Shown here piece by piece: positions 1 through 11,532 of a stretch of 64,000 bases of DNA. The position numbers and the translations under genes are program-made. The DNA comes from Lineus longissimus. Taxonomy: Eukaryota; Nemertea; Pilidiophora; Heteronemertea; Lineidae. Each line of letters starts with the position of its first letter. Within the stretch, counting starts at the first letter, position 1. The stretch covers positions 5,602,756-5,666,755 of the forward strand of contig NC_088318.1 in the NCBI RefSeq assembly GCF_910592395.1, given 5' to 3'. Under the pieces are notes generated by a model. The model searched no databases and had not been told where the DNA came from. It was given only the letters and a program-made list of their open reading frames with translations.

Positions 1-65
1 TTATATCAGATACCGACGGTTTACCTTGGCCTCTTGTAGTATATAGGTTGCGTTTTGAGTAATGA

Positions 66-1296
66 ATGTTTGTATCTCTGTTCCAGTTAGACGGGCGCTC
101 GCAGGGTCTCCGGATAGACTTCTTAGCAATTGACAATCGGTTAGTTTATCTTGAGAACACATGGAATAGAGGCACTCAGCACAGGAGACGGTGTAGCCTT
201 AGAGGTAGTTTGGACGATTTCTTGAAAGAAATGCCATCTGGTCCGTCTATTGCATCATGTGGCCCAAACGATGTTTTGAAATTTTTGATTTGGAAAGACG
301 TCCATGGGAAAACTAAGGTTCACACCATTCAATGTCCAAATTTGGGTGACAAACAAAGGCGCGATTGTACCTGTCCAACAAGATTGGCTTCTGGTACGGT
401 GAATAATGTAGTTCAAAAGTTAGTAGATATTTTTGAATCGTGTGGGAGACAAAGGGTTTGGGACGAGAAAACACATTCTGGAAACCCCGCGTGCGCCCCG
501 CAGATCAAGACTTATTGTAAACAGATTGCTTTAGAGCAAGCAAGAGCCCACATTTTACCAACCCAGGCCAAGCCTATTTTTCTTGGGAAAGTGTCTAGGG
601 TATGTCGATACATAGATAGAGAACTTGAAAAACCGGATCTTGCCCTCAGGCAAGGCTTCGTTCTAATAAGAGATCAAGCCTTTTTCAAGTTGCAGTTTTT
701 TGCAGGCGACAGGGCCACAGACTTGTCTACAATGCCAACCCAAGAAATCAAGAAGCTGGAAGACAATTCCGGCTTTATTTTTTGCCATACTGTCACTAAA
801 ACAATTCGCGGAGGGAAAGGGAAAGCTAATAGATTTGTTATAAAGAGATGTAACGACCTATCTGTGTGTCCAATCGCAGGCATAGAGCGCTACTTTGCAT
901 GGTGCAGGGTGAGGGATGTAGATCTGCGTAATGGATATCTTTGTGGATGGGTCCGGGAAGGTTCTAGATCAGAATGTAACATACGAATCTATGTACGCCC
1001 GCTTGAGAGAATATTTGGTGGCTTTGGGCATTTACGAGGGCGAGACACCCCATAGTTTTCGAGCCGGGTGCTCTATCCAGCTTGGGATGTCGGGTTCCGC
1101 TCAGTCAGAGTCACAGTTAATGGACCATGTTGGTTGGCACACGCAAGAATCCGCCGTCTATTACACTAGAGTTGAAAAACTTCGAGATGCCTCAATAGTA
1201 GCAGGAAATCTTGCCCGTTCAGTGGAAAGCTCCTCACAAATAGAGAAGACATTTTTAAAGCATGATGAGTCTGGTTTGGGGAAAGCGTTTGTTTAA
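66..1296 (+). CDS. Tyrosine recombinase with ALOG-like N-terminal domain (DIRS-type), one frameshift
   Basis: Predicted site-specific DNA strand exchange enzyme. The frame opens at 66, but the pattern ttccag just before 87 looks like a splice acceptor, so the true exon may begin at 87 with earlier exons outside the window. Residues ~70-185 carry the cysteine/histidine pattern HTIQCPN...CTCP followed by long helices ending in EQARAH, like the ALOG DNA-binding domain that is known from DIRS1-type recombinases and plant LSH proteins. The catalytic domain follows: GDRATDL (first Arg), then in the second frame HSFRAGC (HxxR), HVGW and the nucleophile region YYTRV. The frame changes near 935-950 by a one- or two-base indel, so the copy is broken or misread there. 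An AATAAA lies at 1392-1397. No reverse transcriptase is visible beside it, so whether it is a DIRS remnant, a Crypton-like element or a domesticated gene is open. Confidence 0.75.
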
Positions 1297-1299
1297 CGT

Positions 1300-1660
1300 G
1301 ACACGTATTTATAGGCCTACAAGCATGTTTGATAGAGTGAATGAACAAATAGGCTGAACAACGGAATTGTATTCTAAGATGATAGATAGATAATAAAGTA
1401 TAAAGAAATGAATTTGTTTGTTTGTTCCATAAGGCAAAGATTTAGAATTTGGGCTCAGAAAACTGTAAATCTTATCAGGGAATTCCCCCTAGGTGTTCAG
1501 TCAAGGACGTTTTTCTTTGGGACTGGGCCCTAATTCTAAACCAGGTTCGTTTTTCAGGTTTCGCGGTATTTTAGTTATGGGTGAGGTTTGGGAATGTTCG
1601 GATTTCTAAAATACTGCAAAACAGTCGGTTAGGCGTCGATTTGACGCCCTATACATGTAT
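1300..1660. other. Non-coding stretch
   Basis: 3' flank of the recombinase with a GATA-rich run and an AATAAA at 1392-1397. I see no gene or clear repeat structure in the rest. Confidence 0.5.
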
Positions 1661-1666
1661 AGGTTG

Positions 1667-2026
1667 GGCATTCTGCTCGTTTTCCCCCCAATACTCTATG
1701 CCGTGAAGTAATGGATGATTAGAGATCTCACTTAGGGTAGCCATACACCCTAAGCGAGATCTCGCGAGAATACATTTCTCTCGGCCATTTCGATCTAAGA
1801 CCGTAGACGGAGTTGCAAGTTTCTGGTGCAGACCCCTTTCAAATGGATCACCCCAGATTTCGTTCTGTCTACGTTCGGGTGGTTGTCTCGACCCCCCCCC
1901 TCCCACCCCAACTGATAAGAGTTTTGTCTCCATTCATTTGCTTCTTCGGCATTCTGCTCGTTTTCCCGCCAATACTCTATGCCGTGAAGTAATGGATGAT
2001 TAGAGATCTCACTAAGGGTAGCCATA
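1667..2026. repeat. 79-bp direct repeats, the first ending in a hairpin
   Basis: The segment 1667-1745 recurs almost unchanged at 1948-2026. In the first copy 1722-1737 pairs with 1748-1763 (GAGATCTCACTTAGGG against its complement, one mismatch), giving a 16-bp stem with a 10-base loop. No coding potential is supported. Confidence 0.7.
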
Positions 2027-2038
2027 GATCGGACCTAA

Positions 2039-2734
2039 GGCACCTATTCCATAGAGCTATACCCTATACTATACTTTACGCGAACAATAGTTTCATGGTC
2101 CTGCACCCTTTGTGAAGCCATTGTTCGCGTATAGTGTAGTATACCGTATACCTCTATGGGGAAGGTGCCTACACTATACGCGAACAATGGCTTCAAGGCA
2201 CCTTCCCCATAGAGGTATACGGTATACTACACTATACGCGAACAATGGCTTCACAAAGGGTGCATGACCATGAAACTATTGTTCGCGTATAGTATAGTAT
2301 AGGGTATAGCTCTATGGAATAGGTGCCTAAGGCACCTTCCCCATAGAGGTATACGGTATACTACACTATACGCGAACAATGGCTTCACAAAGGGTGCATG
2401 ACCATGAAACTATTGTTCGCGTATAGTATAGTATAGTATAGGGTATAGCTCTATGGAATAGGTGCCTAAGGCACCTATTCCATAGAGCTTTACCCTATAC
2501 TATACTATACGCGAACAATAGTTTCATGGTCATGCACCCTTTGTGAAGCCATTGTTCGCGTATAGTGTAGTACACCGTATACCTCTATGGAATAGGTGCC
2601 TGAGGCACATATTCCATAGAGGTATACGGTATACTACACTCTACGCGAACAATGGCTTCACAAAGGGTGCATGACCATGAAACTATTGTTCGCGTATAGT
2701 ATAGTATAGGGTATAGCTCTATGGAATAGGTGCC
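2039..2734. repeat. Array of five palindromic MITE units in alternating orientation
   Basis: Five units of 131-136 bp at 2039-2169, 2197-2327, 2331-2466, 2470-2600 and 2604-2734. Each starts GGCACC (GGCACA in the last) and ends GGTGCC, and each is itself an imperfect palindrome whose arms contain CGCGAACAAT. Orientation runs forward, reverse, reverse, forward, reverse. Units 2-3 and 3-4 are separated by TAA, 4-5 by TGA, and the array is flanked by TAA. A 27-bp partial copy sits at 2170-2196. A 3-bp TAA/TWA spacer fits the target duplication of PIF/Harbinger-type MITEs inserting repeatedly at each other's ends (inference). Confidence 0.8.
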
Positions 2735-2973
2735 TAAGACATCACTTCTGTAGACCAGCCCACTTCAATACTATGACGGTCACATGGCTGCAAATTTCAT
2801 AAAAGGCCTATTGCCAATGTCACATTACTGCTATTAGCTCAGCGCAAAGCCAATGACCACTAGTAAATTTGTGTTGGTAAACCAATCAGAAAGTAGATTG
2901 TACTGATTATTGATGTGCAGCCATGTGACCGTCATAGTAATGAAGTGGGCTGGTCGACAGGAGTGATGTCTTA
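2735..2973. mobile_element. MITE with ~55-bp terminal inverted repeats
   Basis: The arm 2738-2794 is the inverse of 2916-2970 with few mismatches (left end GACATCACTTCTGT, right end ACAGGAGTGATGTC). The internal ~120 bp is non-coding. Flanks are TAA on the left and TTAA on the right, so a TA or TAA target is possible. It abuts the palindromic array. Confidence 0.8.
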
Positions 2974-2974
2974 A

Positions 2975-3606
2975 GGTCGGTCTGTTGTCAAAGAGTTTTC
3001 CCCAACAAGGCAATCACATTCCGAGCTACTCATTGTGTAACATAATAAATCATAATTGCCAATACTCTGTTCGCCGATTCTTACAGTCGGTGATCCTACT
3101 GAATTGACCAGTCGACCGCTTCGCACTGACTGGATACATCCGTGCTATAACTATTATAGGCCTTGGTTTTCAATGGTCCGCTGATTTACGCATAATATTT
3201 GGAAACACACTCTAGTGGGCTCCCGTTGTAAAAAGTAAACAAACCGACGTGAATGACAAAGGTTCAAAATGTCAAGCAGTTTTTCTCCACTCTTATAAAA
3301 TATTTTTCAAATTTTTAAAATGGAAATGTTCTGTTAACCAACTAGAGCTTGTCCGTATAACCGCGGATTTTGGATTTTTTAAAGTAGATTTCCGCAAAAT
3401 TTACAGAAGAGAGAATTATATGCATTATTAAATTATTTTTAAAAATCGGCGGTGATACGGACATGCGCTAGGAATGGCTGCCTCTTTTCCAACAGAGTAT
3501 GCTTCGAAGCGACATAGCATGTTGACATACAAGTGCTCAAGGTTATTTTTTGACCTTCCCAAAAAACCTGTCACGCATGGGTATAGATCGACCTTAAGTC
3601 TCTCAT
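2975..3606. other. Non-coding stretch
   Basis: AT-rich sequence with short open frames that show no recognisable motif. I see no gene or clear repeat here. Confidence 0.5.
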
Positions 3607-3610
3607 ATTA

Positions 3611-3666
3611 GTAGCGTTAGCACTAACGTTTGCGTTAGCTCTAACGCTGTTTGAGCACCCGGGCCC
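3611..3666 (-). repeat. Orphan PIF/Harbinger-type terminus
   Basis: Read on the minus strand from 3666 it begins GGGCCCGG(G)TGCTCAA and continues CAGCGTTA, matching the left end of the Harbinger element at 55459. It is followed by short AACGTTAG-type palindromic repeats. No opposite end is visible nearby, so it is a truncated copy or a MITE remnant. Confidence 0.55.
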
Positions 3667-3762
3667 TGGGCTTTAAATTTGCTAATGGAATAATAATGGC
3701 CGTGCCCGTATGTGCACAACCACCATAACTTCAATACAAAAGTTTGAATCATTCTATTGTTT

Positions 3763-3803
3763 CTTAGAGTAACCAGACAAAATTTTAGTCTGGTTACTCT
3801 AAG
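3763..3803. repeat. Perfect 16-bp stem hairpin
   Basis: CTTAGAGTAACCAGAC (3763-3778) is followed after 9 bases by its exact reverse complement (3788-3803). Imperfect direct repeats containing TATGTGCACA flank it on both sides (around 3710 and 3833). Confidence 0.7.
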
Positions 3804-3809
3804 CTTGTT

Positions 3810-4199
3810 TGTATGAATAATCATGACCATGCCAATATGTGCACAGCAATGTGTCTATTTTCCGAGGCATCCTAGAACATGGTAGGCCTATGACGATGAA
3901 TATCGATGGCCTATTTCGATCTCCTCGTGTTGGGCTTGCAGTATATTAATGTCATGCAATGTGTTTTCTTCTTGGCAGGAAAATAAATATGTTTACTTCA
4001 TTAAGAAGGTTTGTTTGTGGCTTTAAAAAACAATTCCCACTTGAATTTAGATGTGACTACTGGATGATTATAGTAGTATTAACCAACACTGCATGAGTGA
4101 TGAAAGAAACCAGGAAATTTACATTGACAACGAAACAACATTATCTTCTTAAAAATTGACCAACATGCTCTTGTGGGTTGACTACACGCCAAATGTATT
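3810..4199. other. Non-coding stretch
   Basis: I see no gene, domain or repeat boundary that I can support. Confidence 0.5.
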
Positions 4200-4376
4200 G
4201 GCCCGGTGTAGAAGTTTAAAATGTCCCAGGATAGAAGGGCAGGGAAATAAAGGGTTCTATAATGCGCTTCAATCTCTGAGCTATTAATGGTAGGGCCTCT
4301 ATGATAGAACCATATTGCAGAATACAATAGGGACGGACACTTTTTCCAGGGGGACATTTTAAACTTCTACACTGGC
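4200..4376. mobile_element. Short MITE, 26-bp inverted ends
   Basis: GTGTAGAAGTTTAAAATGTC at the left end reappears as its complement at 4351-4373; terminal bases are GGCC on both sides. The ~130-bp interior is non-coding. The target duplication is not clear. Confidence 0.65.
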
Positions 4377-4680
4377 CTGGTTGACACGTCTCTCTTTATT
4401 TTACAACAGATGACAAATCAGTTTAAACAGAGAATTTCCCAGTCTCATGATATTAAATAAGAGATTTTTCTAAAACGTCCACCCGAGTCAATCATCCCAC
4501 TCTTGATGACCAAACAGCCAGCAAGATCATGCGATGACAGGTGACAAGCCCGAGATCCTGGCAACGATCCTTAAAACCACCCAAAAGTCCCAGGAGGCGA
4601 AACGACAAATTTTTGGGTAGAGTGACTCTCAGACACTCTCTTGATTTAGCTTGATTACACTACATCACGGCAGCGGCCAC

Positions 4681-5089
4681 CACGTGGGACCTAATGGTAT
4701 TAGGCTAAGTTTGGGGGCGAAAAACGTCAGGGAGCGAAACGATCGGATACCCATAACATAGCAAATCCGCTGCAGACCAGATTCCGCAGGTTCCGCAGAA
4801 TCCGCTAAATCGCCATGGCCTCTGAAAACAGCGCATGAAAAACATCCAAATCTGAACATTTGTATGGTCAGTGCGCCAGCAACACGTGATGATCTGGCAC
4901 TCAACGACACGATAAAGCAAGTGAACGCAATGCTTCAAATTCAGTGTGAGGAGTATGAACCCACAAAGGGTAGCGCATGTTTCCTTGACATCGGTGTCTT
5001 TGCCGCTGATCTATACCACGACACTGGACATCTTAGTGTGAAACATGGCGGTGTTGCTCGGATGGTACGTAGGATCGCTGCACAGGTTC
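4681..5089 (+). pseudogene. Host LINE ORF1, SGNH-like esterase fragment (piece 1 of 7)
   Basis: The clear open part starts around 4789. Residues encoded from 4864 read like the last half of an SGNH/GDSL domain of LINE ORF1 proteins, including D-T-G-H (the DxxH block carrying the family's catalytic Asp and His) and IQC upstream. The same frame upstream has a weak HVGPNGI segment at 4681 resembling the GxND block, but a TAG at 4756-4758 interrupts it. The sequence stops exactly at 5089, where element A enters; the frame resumes at 12344 after a 9-bp duplication, so AAQVR continues into PLIGL. Such ORF1 esterases are thought to bind lipid or RNA during LINE transposition. The 5' end of the LINE is not resolved. 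Confidence 0.6.
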
Positions 5090-5334
5090 GGGTAGTTGTA
5101 AAACAAGAAACACAGAAACGAAACAGAAACACAGAAACGAAACGCAGAAACCAGTCTTGTGGCGAATTCTGGTCTGCAGACTCCATCTTGTTGCCATGGT
5201 TGTGGCCGCGAACGCGGGTGTAACTAAAACTGGTATTCAGTCGGAATGGAAGGAGGAATGCTCATTTCCCAATACCCCTTTTAGCCTCATCAACGTGTGC
5301 GCAGATTGGCAGCATCCGGCCTTGATCGTGCCCC

Positions 5335-5710
5335 TGACCAAAAACGGCCCCAAGTCGAAACGGCCCCACTTTATTTTCATGAGATCACTCCTGACAGTCT
5401 TATTTGCAGTTTCTCTTCAATATAATCATCTTGGTTAGTTAAAATTGATTAAAATTGGTTGAATTCAGGAATTTTTAAAGAATAATTGACTCATTTAAGC
5501 AAGTTTGGAGACTTTAAAAAATCCACTTGACAACTGAACATTCTTCATTTTGATCCTGATTAATGCATCTAAAACACTAAAGGCATAACACCTGATTGAT
5601 CAGTTAAACTCGTAGTTCAATTTCAAACTTTAAATCAAGTAAAAAATCCAATGATGTCTCACTATGTAAACTAGGGGCCGTTTTTATTAGGGGCCGTTTT
5701 GACTGGACAC
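5335..5710. repeat. Possible MITE with GGGGCCGTTT ends
   Basis: Two copies of an AAACGGCCCC motif at about 5342-5370 face two copies of GGGGCCGTTT at 5675-5703, in opposite orientation. Similarity falls off inside. It may be a degraded non-autonomous element within element A. Confidence 0.35.
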
Positions 5711-6894
5711 CATCGACATATCGTGGTGCAAGCACATGGAGCATCCCCAACATGTCCGAGGAGGGGTTTTCATTCTCGCCGGAGAAATCTCCCAATTTCT
5801 ACCGGAATTTCTATTTGCAGAATAGAGGAACTAATAGGTAAATCTGACGTGAAAATTGTCAACAAGTGATATTGTGTCTTGATTCTCCTACATGCTCTTT
5901 TTTAGCTATAGGCCTACAAGTAATAAGTTCAACACTGGCACTGCAGCAGCTGCACGCTGTGCAGCACAGCGTGTTGCTACATGCAACGTTAGGCCCTGGT
6001 CTATGCATTGCAGCATGCACGCAGCGCATGTTTTTGTGTGGGCTGTGTGACTCTAATCAGGGTATCACTAGCTGCTGAGTGTAGCAACCTGTGCCATTGG
6101 GGGGAGGGCCATGTGACTGACAGCAGAAGACCACTTATTGCAAATATTTTGTAGGCCTACCCATTTAGGCAAAGCCCACACACCGGACTGACTGGTAGTA
6201 TGATGTGATTGATAAGCCTTGAAATTGAGCGGCCAACGTGTTTTTCAGGATTTGATTTACCAGGTATGATGGTTATGGGAGGGCCCGTTCAATTTTATCG
6301 TGGTCCGATAAAAATAGAAATCCATTTGTAGTGCCGTAGTGCGTTTATTATGCGTACGAATTTGCTGAAACTTGGTAGGCCTATTAAAGGCAATATTAGA
6401 GAGGTTCTGAGCTCTGGTCCGGTCAGGATAATCCGAGGCACGGATTGAAGATTTATTTAATTGACAATGGAGGTCCACTTGAAAATTCTATACAAAATTG
6501 CATTTGGATTATGAATCTGTGTATTCTGGCCGGCTATATCTTCACCCCTTATCAATGTAACCCTTCTCCTATTTTTGTTGTTGCACTTACAGAGATGCAG
6601 TGGCTGAATCAGCATTGCCTAAGAGGAGACGACTGGAGACTGGATCACATCTCAACATGCTTCTTTCCTGGTCTTTTTCGACTCAAAATACTTGTGGCCC
6701 AGTGGAGTATCTCGGGGGACAGAGTCTGCAGTGCAGGGTCATATTATTACCATACTAGAGGATGCTGGAGCATTTATACTAGTAGTCAGAATGGTGAATT
6801 TCTATTTGTACACGTATGTACACTCAATGTACACTCATCTCTTTATGTACACTGTACATTATCTATGAAGATTTTAAAGCCATACTGCCGCACT

Positions 6895-7300
6895 GATGTG
6901 ATTGATTGTGGTAAAATTGTAATGATCTGAACTGTCCCTTTTATTTCGTTTGTTCCATGCATATTTTGTTGATGCGCCTGTTTTGTGGTGCAGTTTTAGA
7001 GCGCACTGTAAACGATTTATTTACTGTACCTGAGTGTACCATATCAAAGGTTAGCATAGAATTAGAATAGATTTTAAATGGTCTGCTGGTGGTCATGGTG
7101 GTGTTCTGTGATGCAATCCATATTCATTGATTGATTTATTTCGTGTCTAGAATTGTCATCATGAACTGCCAGAGTGGTGATATTGTAATGATCGGAGCTA
7201 TCCATCTTTTTGCCTGTCCTAGACATATTTTGATGATGTACGTTTTTGTGGTGCAAATCTAATAGAGCACTTAATTGATTTATTTACTGGACCATATCCC
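6895..7300 (+). repeat. Diverged tandem duplication
   Basis: A ~130-bp block around 6910-7045 is repeated at about 7180-7300, sharing TTTTGTGGTGCA and GATTTATTTACTG with several indels. A TGTACACT-rich microsatellite precedes it at 6805-6860. Non-coding. Confidence 0.55.
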
Positions 7301-7576
7301 TGGTTTTAACTGGTAGTCACACATGGTAATTTTTCGGGATACTATTCATATTTTCAATTCTCATTTTTGTTTTTTTTGTAAATTTTAATTCAAATCATTT
7401 ATCACATTGCTTGATTCATACTACATGTGGTGTATTTTCACCGTCATGTATCGTAACACTAAAACTTAGTGTGATTACACCTCGGGCAGCATTTTGGCAA
7501 AATCAAATTCCGAATGTGGCCACAAGGGCAGCATGACAAGTAGGCCTACTTCACGTCCTTGGTCGGTGTACATGTA

Positions 7577-10500
7577 CACCCTTGTCGGAAAGTTTAAGGA
7601 CACCAGTTTTTTACAATTTTCTAAAAAACTACTGGGCCAACTGGAACCAAAGTTTTATCATATCTGGATAAACTTCTTGGGTATCATTTACAATAGGTTT
7701 GGTTTTCATTATCAATTAGGTAAAAACTTTATGGCCGTTTTTCCAGAGGCATGTTTTTTTTACTGTTTTGTCTGCAGATTTTTCTGCCATTTTTTTGCAA
7801 CATCATTTGGGCACATCAACTAAAACCAACTTCTTGCAAAAATTTTTAAGTTTGGTCAAGGGTTTTTAGGAAAAAATACAGTTTTTTTCCATTTTCTCAA
7901 TGATATTTTGCTGGCCAAGATGACACCTTTTGACACTGGCCCAATGACCATTACAGTGGTTATTGCTCACAATGATTGATGTGCACTCCAGCCAAATCCT
8001 CACCCCAGGTCAGATTACCTGACCACATCAAACAATATGATGTGCACCTGGCCCAGGGCCTCAACCCATTTCAGATTACCTCATCACAGACAACAGGCCA
8101 AACCAATTGCAGTGCTGTTTCTTTCTACTGTAAACATTCCTTGTCCTGTGTATTTAAGCAACAAGCTAAACCCTATGCCCATTATTGCTGTCCCGGGGAT
8201 TGCTGTCCATTGCGGACCATGCCTTTATAGTTAAAAGTAATTATTTATTCCTGGGCTTTGATTTATGTCACCATGAAGCATAGGGGAGACAACCAGTTAA
8301 CGGACTTGCAAAAAAATCGCATATTAGAACTCAGAGAAAATGGGTTATCCTATAGAAATATAGCAGATCACTTAGGATGCAGCAAGACTGCTGTGTCCAC
8401 ATGGGTAAATCGACAACAAACTGATGGCAACACAAGAGTGAGAGAGAGAGCAGGAAGGCCAAGATCCACAACTGAGAGGCAAGATCGGACTTTGGTGCGT
8501 CGAGTCCAACAAGACCCCTTCCTCCTCCCAAGGCAGCTCCAGGATGAGCTACACCAGCAGGGGACAAGAATCAGCCGGGGGACAATAAGAGAGAGGCTGC
8601 GCCAGGCAAACTTGATGGGACGTATTGCTGCCAAGAAAGATATCCTAAGTGATGCCCATAGAAGACAGCGCTTGCAATTTGCCCAAGTAAGATGATTTAT
8701 ACAAAGTGTAGTTTCTAAAATTATGCCTACATTTGTTTCCATTGAACACTAAAATTGTTTTATTAATATCATCAAAGACACAGGAGTTTTGAATGACTGA
8801 AAAAACCCAATGAGACGGACTTGGAAATCTGGCATTTCCCCTCCCCTGTGTTTCAAGATGAAATTATCTCATGCTCGTGCAAACACAGAAAACAATACAT
8901 AATCAGCGCCTTATTTTCTTTTCAGGATCATCTTAATTGGACAATAGAACAATGGAGGAGAGTAGTTTTTACAGACGAAAAGTCATTTGAGGTTGGAAGA
9001 CATGGGCAGGTCTGGTGCCGTCGGCTTCAGGGTGAACGCTACAACGCAAACAACATCAAGACATGCCAGCGGAGTGGGAGGTTCACAGTGTTAATCTGGG
9101 GCTGGATGAATGACCGAGGCAACGGAACTCTTCAAAGGATACAGGGACGGTTCAACCAGATACAGTATCGTGAGATACTAGACAGATGTCTTCCAGATAT
9201 GCACCATCACTTCCCAGATGGATTCATTTATCAGCATGATAGGTAGGCCTTATAAAAATCAGCTCTGATAAGTTTGAACAAGCAACTGGCAAGATGTTCA
9301 GTTCACCCAAGGTCAAACACAAAAGCTGAACTCTACCAAACCCACTTTCGATTCCTTTTTATAATTTGTATGGCAGGAGTAATTTCGGTCAACCAAGCAG
9401 GTTATAAAACTTTCCCATGAGTTTGTGTTTTACCATGCTGTTCTCCCATTCATAACATATTGGGACATCCTGCATTCGCAACATTATGATTGATACTTGC
9501 TTACAACATTCATTTTCAGGTCCCCTATCCACACGGCAAGAAACATTACAGCGTTCCTGCAGGAGCAGCCCTTTGCTGTCATTGACTGGCCTCCCAAGGG
9601 CTGTGATATGAACCCAATTGAAAATGCTTGGGGAGTGATGGTCCAGAATTTTAATTATGAAGGGGTGCGTAATGGTGATAATCTGTTGGAGCGAATTATG
9701 GAAATATGGAACACGCTTGGGGCAGAGTATTGGGATGGGTTAGTGCAGTCGATGCCAAGACGGATGCAAGCAGTCGTTGATGCTGAAGGAGGGTGGACTC
9801 GCTACTGACTGTTTTGACTGAATGGAATATTACGAGCTGACCAGGAAGTAGTTTGAGCTGTAGTTGTGGTGATAAAAATAAAAACAGTTGTGTGCTACAT
9901 TATTATCTTTTTATCTTATTTTGCTCATCAAAGTCGCAATGCAGTGTTTGCAATGAAATACCAAGGCCACAGTCATCCATATACTGGTACCCCCCCCCCC
10001 CAGACTTTGAAAATAATTTTTGATCACAATAACACAGAGAAATGCGCAGAAGCAGAACGAGATGGTAAACACTGTAGTAGTATGTGGAGGCCTACCTCCC
10101 ACACTCATTACAAATTTAAACGGAACCTAATGTGCACCAGTCGAGTTAGCTTTTAGAATTTGGTGTAGCAACCAAAACTTCTTCAGTATGACAAGAACTC
10201 CATCATGTAAAACATTTTTTGAATCGCTCCAATTGCATTGCCCTGACTTTTTCAGCCTACACACTGTGGTAGGACACAGTTCAGTTACAGTCTGATTCAC
10301 TCAAGTGGAGAAAGTTCCTGACCAGAGTATTACCATATCAATAGGAGTTACCAAACCCAGGCAGACAATGCCGTTGGTCCGAGGGGTCATTACGAGAGTT
10401 GCTGAAAAGTCATAGCAATTGGGAGTATTTTTGGGGACAAAAACCTCAAAAAGTGGTGCTTTCCAACAATTTTTTAACAACAAATCTGTGCTTAAAGTTG

Positions 10501-10749
10501 CTTTGGTTATTGTGTCCAGATGATGTTGCAAAAAAACGGCAGAAAAACTTGCAGACAAAAAAGTAAAAAAAACATGCCTCTGGAAAAACGGCCATAACGT
10601 TTTTACCTAATTGATAATAAAAACCAAACCTATTGCAAATAATACCAAAGAAGTTTATCCAGATATGATAAAACTTTGGTTCCAGTTGGCCCAGTAGTTT
10701 TTGAGAAAATTGTAAAAAACTGGTGTCCTTAAACTTTCCGACAAGGGTG
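7577..10749 (+). mobile_element. Tc1/mariner-type transposon with ~260-bp inverted repeats
   Basis: The ends CACCCTTGTCGGAAAGTTTA (from 7577) and their complement (to 10749) are flanked by TA on both sides (7575-7576 and 10750-10751), the target of this superfamily. The inverted repeats run for roughly 260 bp (7577-7835 and 10480-10749) with only scattered mismatches. The 3.17-kb element carries one complete transposase gene with two introns. It lies wholly inside element A and so inserted after A formed. A ~62-bp tandem duplication at 7975-8099 is internal. Confidence 0.92.
8273..9808 (+). CDS. Tc1-like transposase, three exons
   Basis: Cut-and-paste transposase acting at TA sites. Exons 8273-8686, 8926-9242 and 9520-9808 join in frame (donors GTAAGA and GTAGGC, acceptors TTTTCAG) to give about 339 residues, the usual Tc1 length. 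The N-terminus (~10-60) is a helix-turn-helix with SYRNIADHLGCSKTAVSTW; a second DNA-binding segment with the GRPRS hook follows. The DDE core shows FTDEKSF (first Asp), IYQHDRSPIH (second Asp, created across the second splice junction) and PPKGCDMNPIENAW (Glu in NPIEN). Start ATG 8273 is preferred over 8258 because of spacing to the HTH. No stop or frameshift is seen in the spliced frame, so the gene could be functional. Introns are unusual in this family. Confidence 0.9.
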
Positions 10750-10874
10750 TACCTGCAGGTGTTCTCATTTGCCCCTGGCCATTTGACTTAATCTTTGCAA
10801 ATGGTCATGTTATTGATGTTGATTTATGTAGGTAGAACATTTTATTTGTATGGTCTCTTATCATGTAGTGCTAC

Positions 10875-11053
10875 AGTGTCCCAGAAAGTTTCCCGCTACA
10901 ATTCTGCAATAGGCCTTGATGCTGACTAGGCACAGGAAGCAATAAACTGCTTTACTCAGGGACATATTGAAGCATGTGCTCATAGGCTGATATTAGTCAT
11001 GTAACTGGTGTTGTAACATTTACTTCTTCACCAAGCATAATTTCTGGGACACT
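10875..11053. repeat. Mariner-like MITE candidate
   Basis: AGTGTCCCAGAAA (10875-10887) is matched by TTTCTGGGACACT (11041-11053). The length of 179 bp and a TA close to both ends fit a small mariner-type MITE; the inverted repeat is short, so the call is tentative. Confidence 0.45.
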
Positions 11054-11532
11054 CCGTAGTTTTAAAGTGCCCCTAATGGGCCAGTTTTGTGTTGATCTAC
11101 TTTGAAATTAGAAATTCTATGTTGTTTACTGGTTTAGTTTTTTACTTGTTTTTTCATATTAAAGAAGAAAGTGATCCATTGAAAATCATTGTTACTGGTT
11201 ATGCTTTAGCTGGACTCAAAGATGTCATCCTGTCAGTCTTGGGCCATGAGTCATCCATATCTGAATGATGTTAATTTCCATCAGTTGTCATCTTCATCTC
11301 AATTAAAAAGGCTCTGCCTCCAAGACAAAATGGTCCTCCTTCCCGATCACTGACGCACTGCAGATGGGTCTACCAATGAGTGATGACCAAAGCACCACTC
11401 AATCTCGAGGACAGGAATCTAACCCATGACCATGCCGATCCACCATCTGTAGGGCATGAGGACTTTATGATCGATATGAGCCGCCAGTAAGTCGGCATGA
11501 CCAATGACCAGAACACGACCATAGGCCTGCTA

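Noticed and set aside
4776-4825. ATTCCGCAGGTTCCGCAGAATCC resembles the CCGCGG-rich end of element B
   Set aside because: Similarity is only to the repeated CCGCGG-like part, and no opposite end or target duplication was found.
5091-5223. Open frame continuing from the LINE ORF1 into QETQKRNRNTETKRRNQ
   Set aside because: This is the translated terminal repeat of element A, not LINE protein.
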